Positions 24,935-33,195 of a stretch of 59,093 bases of DNA are shown here, one piece after another. Origin of the DNA: Bacteroidia bacterium (GTDB lineage: Bacteria; Bacteroidota; Bacteroidia; Bacteroidales; Azobacteroidaceae); assembly GCA_025999935.1 (NCBI GenBank), contig BNXY01000012.1, forward strand, positions 1 to 59,093, read 5' to 3'. The position numbers were made by a program, and so were the translations under genes. Positions within the stretch are counted from its first letter, which is position 1, and each line of letters opens with the position of its first letter. Under the pieces are notes generated by a model that saw nothing but the letters and a program-made list of their open reading frames with translations, ran no database searches and was not told the origin of the DNA.

Positions 24935-27900
24935 TCATATTTCCATATTGGCTATATGGCCCTCTGTCGGAATGATATAACCGTTTAGTTGCAACAAATT
25001 ATCTCTGATTTCCATATTTTTCGACCCATCCATCAAAACATCCAGTCCGATTCCGTTCAGGTCGTTTCCTTCAACCAAGTTGCCGGTTATGCTAATGTGT
25101 TCACATTCTGCGCACCGGATACCCGACAGGGCATTTCGGGCAGCTTCATTTCCGACAACGGAAATATTGCGGCAAAAAGTCATGTCAATACCGCTTCCCC
25201 AAGGCGAGGTATCAAAGCGGCTGTTCCTGATTTCTCCGTCCGAAACATGTGTCAGCAGCAGGTTGTGATGGAAACCGGCGCCCGGTACAATGCTTGCCCC
25301 GTTGTCGCTGAAATCGCAGTTGATGACTTTCACTCCACTCGCTCCTTTGACCGACACTCCGCTTTTGGTACAGTTTTGAACCGTCAGGTTTTCGAAACGG
25401 ATATTTTTCATTTCTCCGTCTTTATCGGCGGAAAACAGGATGCCTTCACGGCTTGGAGCGCTCATGTAGGAGCGGTTTCTGCGGTCGTGGTTCGGGTCGT
25501 CGTTTGTTTTTACGCTGACGGCGCCTTCAATCAGGAGGTCGCGAACGACAACATCATGCAAGTCCTTGTCAATATTGATGATGGTTGCCATCCTTTGTTC
25601 GGGACTCAGAAAAAGAATGGTTTCCTTGCCCTTGCCTGCAAGCGTAACTCCACTTTTCATTTTCAAAGGCTCTTTCAAGGTGTGAACGCCTTTTTCAAGC
25701 ACTACGAATTTGTTTTTATCAATCGCTTCCTGAATGGATTCTCCCGGACGAACAAGGATTGCTCCTTCGGAAGAAGTTAATGTAGAGACAGTTAATGCTC
25801 CTGTTTCCATGGGGGATTTTGCTTTGGGATCGGGTTGAACGCTTTGTTTGACCGCCGTTGGAATATAGTTTAAGGGAGCGCGCAAAGCCGTCAGCAGTGC
25901 AACCGATGATTTCGGGCGGGTATGTTTTTCGATAGCCGCCTTTGTATAAGGCAATTCTATTCCCTTGACCGTTTGATAATGGTTAAAAATGGATTCGTAA
26001 ATATCCCTAAAGCGGTCTTTCTCCCTTTCGGACAGCACGCCAAAAACCGGAATTTCCCCGCCAAGCAAGTATTTTGTTGTATATTCAAATCCCAAAGCCA
26101 GACGGTCGCCGGCAACGCGGTACAAGTCAATTCCTTGTGTACATGCTACTTGAGCCGCTTTGGCAAATTCGCCGATTCCGAGTTGTACATGTCCCCAGTC
26201 GCGGGTGGTTTCCTGACATTGACCGTTGGGATAAATGTATTTCGTAATGCCGGAATTGCCGGTTCCATGGTAAAACCGTTCCAGTCCGCGGTTGAATATT
26301 TCCGGATTATCGGTATAAACGCCGATACACAACATCGTATGGATAATCGAAGCGTCCCAGTTTCCATTGGCTTCCGTAAAGAAATCCTTGATAGTCGGAT
26401 AAAAAACGGTCAATACAAGACGTTCAAATTGTTCCCTGTCTTTTTCCGCCCATCCCGAATCCGTATGCTTGAGAATTTCCGCAGCATTCAGAAACGGCGG
26501 GGCGAACAATCCGACGTTCAGTTTGGCATTGTTGGCGTCGAAATCCCATAAACGGTACGACCAGGCGTTCAAAATCTCAATTGCCTTGTCGGCATAGCGT
26601 TTATCTTCCGTAATATACCACATCAAGGCGTGATTGTAAGCGGCGTCGGAGCTTCGTTCGTACTCTCGTCCGCCAATGCTGTTGGCTCCATAAGGCCCGA
26701 CGGAAATATGGGTAAACGGAACCGGTTTGAAATCAAGGGAAGCTGCTTTTTTTAGATTTTCGAAAGCTGTTTTCCAAGGTTCTTTTCCCGCTTGCACCTG
26801 CTGTTTCATATAGGCCAAGTCTTCGCCGGTTTGCGACATTCCGGGATGCACAAAGGGCTTTGCGGCAAGGGTTTCATCTCCTCCATCGCGGGGCCGGAGA
26901 ATGGGTTCTTTTCCGTACTTGTAATTCGGGTTTTTTCCCATCGTGAATTTCAAAACGCTTCCGTTCAGAATATCTTTGTGAGAAATGAAGGTAAAAGGAT
27001 AATTTTTCCCGTTTAATTCAACTGATTGAATATAAATGTTTTCCGAAGAATTATTTACGGTTTCAACCGTAAATTCCTTTCCGTTTTCGAGGTGAATAAC
27101 CGCCTTGTCGAAAAGCGGACTGCCGAAAACATAGTCGCCCGAAGCGGTCAGTACCGGATAAAAACCCAATGAAGAAAGGACATACCATGCCGACATTTGC
27201 CCGCAGTCTTCATTTCCGATAATCCCGTCCGGTTGGTCGTGATAAAATTCCTTCATGATTTTGCGCGCCAAACGGGCTGTTTTCCATTGCTGGCCGGCGT
27301 AAGCGTACATATAGGCAATATGATGGCTCGGTTCGTTGCCGTGAGCGTATTGACCGATTTCTCCTGTCAGGTCAACCAGTACATCGGGGTCATCGGGGTC
27401 GGAATGGAGGGAGAAAAATTGGTCTAAACGGTCGATGAAAGCGGCTTCTCCGCCCAAAAGTTCAATCAATCCGTTCACATCCTGGGGAACAAGCCAGAGG
27501 TATTGCCAAGCGTTTCCTTCCGCATAATCGGTGGCATAAGGACGTTTCGATTTGAGCGGGTCAAAAACAGGATTCCATGAGCCGTCAGCCATTTTCCCAC
27601 GGGGAAATCCGGATTCCTTATCGTAGTATAGCTTATAATTTTCAGCCCTCTTCTTGAAATATTCATAATCGGCTGTTTTTCCTAACTTTTTAGCCATCAA
27701 AGCGATACAAGCGTCGCCGATTGCGTATTCCAAGGCGCTTGCCACAGGACGGTTTTTCATTACATCGGAAGGAATGGGTTTTAAATCCCGCACGTAATCC
27801 AATCCTCTCAAATCGCTCATTGCCGTGGTTTTCAAAGCGTTATACGCTTTTTCCGCATCAAAACCCTTGATTCCTTTTATACAGGCTTCGGCAATTACCT

Positions 27901-29128
27901 GAAAACTGCTTATTCCTACCATTGTGCCTGTATCATAGCTTCTCAAATGCCAGATAGGAAGTGCGCCCGTTTGGTCGAAAATCGCCAGCATACTGTTGAC
28001 AAAATCGCTCACCTTATCGGGATTCGTGAGCGTAAACAGCGGATGAGCAGCACGATAAGTATCCCAAAGCGAGAAAATCGTATAATTATCAAAAGAGGCA
28101 TTCTTATAAACTTTCCAATCGGAACCCATATAGTCGCCATTATGGTCGTTAAACAGCGAAGGATGCGTCATGGCGTGATACAGGGACGTATAAAAAATAC
28201 GCTTGTCGGCTTCATTCTTTGTTTCAATTTCAATTTTAGCCAATTCCTTTTCCCATAAGTCAAGCGCGCGGTTTTTGACTTTATCGAAATCCCAATCGGG
28301 AATTTCGGCTTTGATGTTTGCAAGCGCATTTTCGGCGCTGACCGGCGAAATGCCGACTTTCAGCAATACTTTTTCCGGTGATTTTTTGAAGGAAATCAAT
28401 CCTTTCAATGAGGCGCCGGTTGCTTTTTTCCCTGCAATCAATGTTGTATTGTCATAAATGGCAAAATCGGTAACGGGGACTGATGATTTTATCGCAAAAA
28501 ACACTTTTTGTTTTTTCGCCCAGCCTTCCGAACTGCGGTAGCCTTTCAGGGTATATTTATCGACTATTTCAAGATAAGTATCTGTCGATTTGTCGTTCAA
28601 ACCTTCTTTTAAGTCAATGATGATGCGGGCGTTTTCGCCTTGCGGAAAAGTATATTGATGAAATCCGACACGCTCGCTTGCCGTGAGTTGTACGTCAATA
28701 TTGTAATCATCCAATTTTACACTGTAATAGCCCGGTTTTGCCATTTCATTTTTATGTGAAAATTTAGAAGCGTAACCGCTGTAACGTTCGATTTCCTTGC
28801 CTTTGTCCAATTTCACATCGCCCATATACGGCATAATCAACACATCGCCCAAATCGCCGATACCTGTTCCGCTGAGATGCAGTTGCGGAAATCCGATGAT
28901 TACACTGTCCCGGTAATTATATCCCGAACACCAATCCCAACCTTTGAAAAAATTGGAAGGACCAACTTGCACTGCCCCAAAAGGAACATGGGCGCCGACA
29001 AAAACATGACCGTGTCCACCTGAGCCGATGAAGGGGTCAACGTAACCGGTAACTTTCCGGGTTTGAGCCGAGAGACCGGACAAAACCGAAATGAAGCATA
29101 AAATGCTTATAATTAGTTGTTTATTCAT
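24935..29128 (-). CDS. Three-module GH92 / alginate-lyase-like / parallel beta-helix protein
   Basis: 1397 residues, signal peptide MNKQLIISILCFISVLSGLSA. Module 1 (about 25-745) is a complete GH92 alpha-mannosidase: VDPFIGSGGHGHVFVGAHVP, LHLSGTGIGDLGD, YAEGNAWQYLW, YAHGNEPSHH, GNEDCGQMSAWYVLSSLGFYP. Module 2 (754-1105) is an (alpha/alpha)-toroid of the alginate-lyase superfamily, with GNWDASIIHTML (N923, H930) and QCQETTRDWGHVQLGIGEFA (970-989, H980), resembling PL38-type lyases. Module 3 (1122-1397) is a right-handed parallel beta-helix (SIQEAIDKNKFVVLEKG, then regular NISVVGNEA and HISITGNLV rungs) as found in PL6 and epimerase-like proteins. It is the last gene of the SusC operon. One polypeptide would join mannose removal to uronan binding or cleavage. 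I know no such combination; a fusion of neighbouring genes is the likely origin. Confidence 0.85.
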   Translation of the reverse strand: MNKQLIISILCFISVLSGLSAQTRKVTGYVDPFIGSGGHGHVFVGAHVPFGAVQVGPSNFFKGWDWCSGYNYRDSVIIGFPQLHLSGTGIGDLGDVLIMPYMGDVKLDKGKEIERYSGYASKFSHKNEMAKPGYYSVKLDDYNIDVQLTASERVGFHQYTFPQGENARIIIDLKEGLNDKSTDTYLEIVDKYTLKGYRSSEGWAKKQKVFFAIKSSVPVTDFAIYDNTTLIAGKKATGASLKGLISFKKSPEKVLLKVGISPVSAENALANIKAEIPDWDFDKVKNRALDLWEKELAKIEIETKNEADKRIFYTSLYHAMTHPSLFNDHNGDYMGSDWKVYKNASFDNYTIFSLWDTYRAAHPLFTLTNPDKVSDFVNSMLAIFDQTGALPIWHLRSYDTGTMVGISSFQVIAEACIKGIKGFDAEKAYNALKTTAMSDLRGLDYVRDLKPIPSDVMKNRPVASALEYAIGDACIALMAKKLGKTADYEYFKKRAENYKLYYDKESGFPRGKMADGSWNPVFDPLKSKRPYATDYAEGNAWQYLWLVPQDVNGLIELLGGEAAFIDRLDQFFSLHSDPDDPDVLVDLTGEIGQYAHGNEPSHHIAYMYAYAGQQWKTARLARKIMKEFYHDQPDGIIGNEDCGQMSAWYVLSSLGFYPVLTASGDYVFGSPLFDKAVIHLENGKEFTVETVNNSSENIYIQSVELNGKNYPFTFISHKDILNGSVLKFTMGKNPNYKYGKEPILRPRDGGDETLAAKPFVHPGMSQTGEDLAYMKQQVQAGKEPWKTAFENLKKAASLDFKPVPFTHISVGPYGANSIGGREYERSSDAAYNHALMWYITEDKRYADKAIEILNAWSYRLWDFDANNAKLNVGLFAPPFLNAAEILKHTDSGWAEKDREQFERLVLTVFYPTIKDFFTEANGNWDASIIHTMLCIGVYTDNPEIFNRGLERFYHGTGNSGITKYIYPNGQCQETTRDWGHVQLGIGEFAKAAQVACTQGIDLYRVAGDRLALGFEYTTKYLLGGEIPVFGVLSEREKDRFRDIYESIFNHYQTVKGIELPYTKAAIEKHTRPKSSVALLTALRAPLNYIPTAVKQSVQPDPKAKSPMETGALTVSTLTSSEGAILVRPGESIQEAIDKNKFVVLEKGVHTLKEPLKMKSGVTLAGKGKETILFLSPEQRMATIINIDKDLHDVVVRDLLIEGAVSVKTNDDPNHDRRNRSYMSAPSREGILFSADKDGEMKNIRFENLTVQNCTKSGVSVKGASGVKVINCDFSDNGASIVPGAGFHHNLLLTHVSDGEIRNSRFDTSPWGSGIDMTFCRNISVVGNEAARNALSGIRCAECEHISITGNLVEGNDLNGIGLDVLMDGSKNMEIRDNLLQLNGYIIPTEGHIANMEI

Positions 29129-29140
29129 TATATATATATT

Positions 29141-31693
29141 TTATAAACGTATCTCCCTTTCCAAACGAATATCGTCAGAAGACGCTCCCGCCATGAAGCG
29201 AAAAACACCCGACGGAACAACGAATTTAGCTTTTCCCTCATCCCAATACCGAAGTTGTTCCTTCGGCAATACGATTTCAATCTTTTCGGTCGCTCCTTTT
29301 TTAATGAAAACCCTCTTAAAACCTTTCAATTGTTTGACGGGAAGAGAAATATTCATGTCCGGCAGTTTTACGTACAATTGCGTTACTTCGCTTCCGTCTC
29401 TTTTTCCGGTGTTTTTTACATCGAAACTGACCCGGATAGAGTCATTCTTTTCATTGATTTTCAGATTCTTGTATTCAAAAGCCGTATAACTCAATCCATA
29501 ACCGAAAGGATAGAGCGGTTTTCCTTTGAAATACTGATAGGTACGTCCTTTGGTAATATCGTAATCATCAAACGGAGGCAATTCGTCCAAGCTGTTATAA
29601 TAGGTCAACGGCAATCTTCCCGCCGGATTGTAGTCGCCGAACAGCACTTCCGCAACAGCCGTTCCACCCTGTTCACCGGGATACCAGGCATTGACGATGG
29701 CGGGAATATTTTCGTTTATCCAGTCAATCGCTAACGAACTTCCGGCTACAAGCACCACAATGGTATTCGGATTTGCCTTGTATATTTCACGGATAAATTC
29801 TTCCTGGTCTTTCGGCAAATGAATATCGTCCCGGTCTTTTCCTTCGCGTTCAATGCTTTTATTGATTCCCAGCACGGCAACTGCCAAATCGCATTCGCGA
29901 ACTGCTTTTCCCGCTTCTCCATATAAATCCAAGCGGCTTTTTTTGTCTGTGGACGGGATTCGCCACGACAAACGGGCCATCGCGTCGTCGCGGTTGTCGT
30001 AATATTCGGCTTGCAGCAGATAGTCTTTACCGGCTTCCATTTCAATACGAGCCGTATCGGTACGGATACTGTGTCCCGCCCATGCGTCGATTATTTTTTC
30101 TCCGTTGATATACAAACGGCAACCATCGTCGGAAGTAAATGCAAAAGTGTAAGTCCCCGATACGGTCGGTCGCAAATTCCCTTTCCATCGAATAGATATA
30201 GGCGGTTTAGGTAAAAAGGGGTCGGGCGCCTGATTGGCGGGTTCGTAATTAATCCATTCGTCGGTTCTCCTTTTAGGCTCGCCTTCCAGATTCCTGTTGG
30301 AAAAATATTCGGTTTGCAAGCCTTCGGGATAATAAGCCGGCGAAATCATCTCGTAACCGTCCGAAGCCGATACCCAAGGGGCATATACAATCTTTACCCG
30401 GTCGCCTGCTTTTTCCCGGATACCGGACAGGATGGATACCGGCTGATTGACGGGGTATCCGCTGTAATCGCCAAATTCGCAGTTGGCGGCATTGATGCCT
30501 ACCACCGCGATGGATTTCACTTTTTTCAGGTCAAGCGGCAAGCGGTTGTTTTTGTTCTTGAGTAAGACAATACTTTGGCGGGCTGCTTCCAATGCCAACT
30601 CCTTATGTTCCGGCGAGCCTACCGTCGAGGGCGGCAATTGATTGTAGGGATTATGGTCGGGACGGTCAAAAAGTCCCAAACGCATCCTTGCCCTCAACAC
30701 ATGATATGCGGCGGAATCAATATCGGCATCCGATACCATTTTCTGTCGGTAAGCATTGAGTAGCGGCTTGATATAGACATCGTCGCCACATTCCAAATCC
30801 AATCCGGCTTTAATAGATAAAGTGGCGGCGGCTTCTTTTGTTTTGACGTATTTATGTCCGCTAACGAGTAAAGAAGGCCCTCCGCAATCGGAAACCACAT
30901 ATCCGTCGAACCCCCAGTCTTCGCGCAAAACTTTTTGTATCAGCCATGGATTGGCGGTGCAAGGCACATTGTTGATGGCGTTGTAAGCCGTCATGAAAGA
31001 AGCCGCCCTCCCTTCCCTGACACATTGCTCAAATGCCGGAAAATAATACTCGCGCAATAATCTTTCGGCAACTTGGGGATTTGCTTCAAAGCGGTTGTGT
31101 TCTTCGTTATTGACGGCAAAATGTTTGGGTGTTGAAACAACTTTAAGGTATTTCGGATTATTGCCCTGAAGCCCTTTCACAAAAGCGGCTCCCAATACGC
31201 CTGACAGGTAAGGGTCTTCGCCGTAAGTTTCCGGCGTTCGTCCCCAACGCGGGTCGCGCGCCATATTGACGGTAGGCGACCAGAAAGTGAGCAAATCGCT
31301 GAACTGCGCAGTTTGTTTTTTCCCCTGCTCCAGTTCATTCCAGCGGGCGCGGGCTTCATCTGAAATAGCAGTGGCTACGCGGTAATGCAAATCGTAATTC
31401 CACATCGCCGCCAGTCCGATGGCTTGCGGGAATACGGTGAAATTTCCGGGACGGACAACGCCATGCAAAGCTTCGTTGCCATGATAGTATTTATCAATTT
31501 CCAACCGGTTGATTTCGGGTGAAGTTGCCCGCAGGAGTCCTATCTTTTCTTCGACTGTAAGTCGCGACAGCAAATCCGTTATGCGGTCGTGAAGCGGCGC
31601 TTCTTCATTGCGGAAAAGTTCCTTTTCCTGGGCTTGCAAGGCTGGAATAGACAGCAGGAAAGCCAATAATACGATGTAATTCAGAAATTTCAT
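29141..31693 (-). CDS. GH3 family beta-glycosidase with PA14 domain
   Basis: 850 residues, signal peptide MKFLNYIVLLAFLLSIPALQA. GH3 N-terminal barrel with TVNMARDPRWGRTPETYGEDP, TPKHFAVNNEE and the nucleophile Asp269 in GYVVSDCGG. The C-terminal sandwich (SIVLLKNKNNRLPL) is interrupted by a PA14 carbohydrate-binding insert (about 465-600: LQTEYFSNRNLEG, FTSDDGCRLYINGEKIIDAW). It ends in a fibronectin-III-like domain (FDVKNTGKRDGSEVTQLYVKLP). PA14-bearing GH3 enzymes are mostly beta-glucosidases or beta-xylosidases; specificity here is open. Twelve bp upstream of the three-module gene in the same operon. Confidence 0.92.
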   Translation of the reverse strand: MKFLNYIVLLAFLLSIPALQAQEKELFRNEEAPLHDRITDLLSRLTVEEKIGLLRATSPEINRLEIDKYYHGNEALHGVVRPGNFTVFPQAIGLAAMWNYDLHYRVATAISDEARARWNELEQGKKQTAQFSDLLTFWSPTVNMARDPRWGRTPETYGEDPYLSGVLGAAFVKGLQGNNPKYLKVVSTPKHFAVNNEEHNRFEANPQVAERLLREYYFPAFEQCVREGRAASFMTAYNAINNVPCTANPWLIQKVLREDWGFDGYVVSDCGGPSLLVSGHKYVKTKEAAATLSIKAGLDLECGDDVYIKPLLNAYRQKMVSDADIDSAAYHVLRARMRLGLFDRPDHNPYNQLPPSTVGSPEHKELALEAARQSIVLLKNKNNRLPLDLKKVKSIAVVGINAANCEFGDYSGYPVNQPVSILSGIREKAGDRVKIVYAPWVSASDGYEMISPAYYPEGLQTEYFSNRNLEGEPKRRTDEWINYEPANQAPDPFLPKPPISIRWKGNLRPTVSGTYTFAFTSDDGCRLYINGEKIIDAWAGHSIRTDTARIEMEAGKDYLLQAEYYDNRDDAMARLSWRIPSTDKKSRLDLYGEAGKAVRECDLAVAVLGINKSIEREGKDRDDIHLPKDQEEFIREIYKANPNTIVVLVAGSSLAIDWINENIPAIVNAWYPGEQGGTAVAEVLFGDYNPAGRLPLTYYNSLDELPPFDDYDITKGRTYQYFKGKPLYPFGYGLSYTAFEYKNLKINEKNDSIRVSFDVKNTGKRDGSEVTQLYVKLPDMNISLPVKQLKGFKRVFIKKGATEKIEIVLPKEQLRYWDEGKAKFVVPSGVFRFMAGASSDDIRLEREIRL

Positions 31694-31715
31694 GTGATTA
31701 ATTTGTTTTTTTTAA

Positions 31716-33164
31716 TTACCAATTATCTGTACGAAAAGGAGTAACCGGAATGCCATAGATGCTGAAAAGGCTTGCTTCCACAAAATTTTTGTAAGCATAC
31801 CTTACGGCAACCGGATTCGGGACGTCTCCACAGGTTACAACAAGCCTTGCCGTTTTGGTTTCTATTTCGGCTTTTGCCGGATGAAAAACCTTATCTTCTC
31901 CGGCAATTTCAAAGCCTTTCAGGTCAGTCCACATGGGACAAATTCCTCCGGGTGCATTGTTGAAGTCTATATAAATCCTACTATCGACCTTTTCCATTGA
32001 TTTATATTCCGGCGACAAATAGCCAAAACCCGATTTACCGTAAGTTTTTGCCAACGCCCAATAAGCAAGCCTGTTGCCTACCGTTTCCTTATCCATCGGA
32101 TGGATGAAGACAGGGTGTCCGATGTCCATCGTCAACGCCATTCCGGAATTGGGAATATCTTTCATGTTCTTAAACTGCACATCCCTGAAACGGGCTGCGG
32201 ATGTGCCGTCGGCTCCTTCGTAGTTGAACGGCGCTATCTGCACGAAATAAAAAGGAAATTCGCCGACTCCCCATTTTTGCCGCAAATCTTTCACAAAAGC
32301 AGGCATCAGTGCTGCGTATTGGTCTGCATTGTCGCGGTTGCTCTCGCCTTGATACCACAAAAATCCCTTAATCGTAAAGTTTATAACCGGCGCTATTTTG
32401 GCATTGTATAAAACACAGGGTGTAGCTGTCGGATTTTTCACCTGCTCATCGTTATCAAGAATTGACAAGTTGATTTCCTTAAAAGGACTTATTGCTTCGC
32501 GGCTCATCCAAGCCTCAAGTTTAGAGCCTCCCCACGATGAAACGATTATTCCGACCGGAACTTCCAGAACTTCCTGTATATAAGAAGCAAAATAGTAAGC
32601 TACGGCGCTGATATTGGCAACGTTTTCCGATGAATTATCCATCCACCGCCCTTTGCAGTCTGACTCCGGTTTCTTGCTAAACTGCCTTACCCATGCGCCT
32701 TTTTCGGAATCGGTTGTAAACATCCGGATGGGCGTCGAAGGTTTGGCTTTGGCGATTAAATCGTTTGTGTTTTTTGTGGGCTGACGGTCGAATCCGCGCA
32801 CCGGCATTTCCATATTCGATTGACCGGAACAGAACCAAACTTCTCCGATGAGGATATTTTTCAAGACGGTTTCCATCCCGTCGCTGATGCTTATTTCATA
32901 CGGGCCTCCGGCAACGGGCGTTTCGACGGTTGTCAGCCATTTCCCTTCCGCATCGCTCGTTGCAGTATAAATTTTCTTATTCCACGATGTTTTGACAGTA
33001 ATTTTTGTTTTTACATTCGCTTCGCCCCAAAGTTTGACAGTTGACTGCTGCTGCAAAACCATATTGTTTCCCAGTATTGACGGCAATTTTATTCCGGCGT
33101 GGAGAAACGTTCCCGATAACAGGAAACAGATAAAAAGAACAAGTATATTTAATCTTTTTTTCAT
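31716..33164 (-). CDS. SGNH carbohydrate acetylesterase (sialate O-acetylesterase-like)
   Basis: Secreted esterase that removes O-acetyl groups from glycans. The start at the ATG at 33164 (MKKRLNILVLFICFLLSGTFLHA) gives a proper signal peptide; the frame opens earlier but overlaps the upstream GH92 gene. An N-terminal beta domain (LPSILGNNMVLQQQSTVKLWGEA) is followed by the SGNH core: block I nucleophile in WFCSGQSNMEMP, WYQGESNRDNADQYA, and the His in MDIGHPVFIHPMDKETVGNRLA. About 482 residues. Family members act on many acetylated sugars, so its presence says the glycan is probably O-acetylated, not that it holds sialic acid. Confidence 0.88.
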   Translation of the reverse strand: MKKRLNILVLFICFLLSGTFLHAGIKLPSILGNNMVLQQQSTVKLWGEANVKTKITVKTSWNKKIYTATSDAEGKWLTTVETPVAGGPYEISISDGMETVLKNILIGEVWFCSGQSNMEMPVRGFDRQPTKNTNDLIAKAKPSTPIRMFTTDSEKGAWVRQFSKKPESDCKGRWMDNSSENVANISAVAYYFASYIQEVLEVPVGIIVSSWGGSKLEAWMSREAISPFKEINLSILDNDEQVKNPTATPCVLYNAKIAPVINFTIKGFLWYQGESNRDNADQYAALMPAFVKDLRQKWGVGEFPFYFVQIAPFNYEGADGTSAARFRDVQFKNMKDIPNSGMALTMDIGHPVFIHPMDKETVGNRLAYWALAKTYGKSGFGYLSPEYKSMEKVDSRIYIDFNNAPGGICPMWTDLKGFEIAGEDKVFHPAKAEIETKTARLVVTCGDVPNPVAVRYAYKNFVEASLFSIYGIPVTPFRTDNW

Positions 33165-33195
33165 GATAATCATTTTCATAAATTCGTAATTGCTA

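Noticed and set aside
25922..26551. 209-codon plus-strand frame
   Set aside because: It is antisense to the lyase-like module of the three-module protein, whose motifs are intact.
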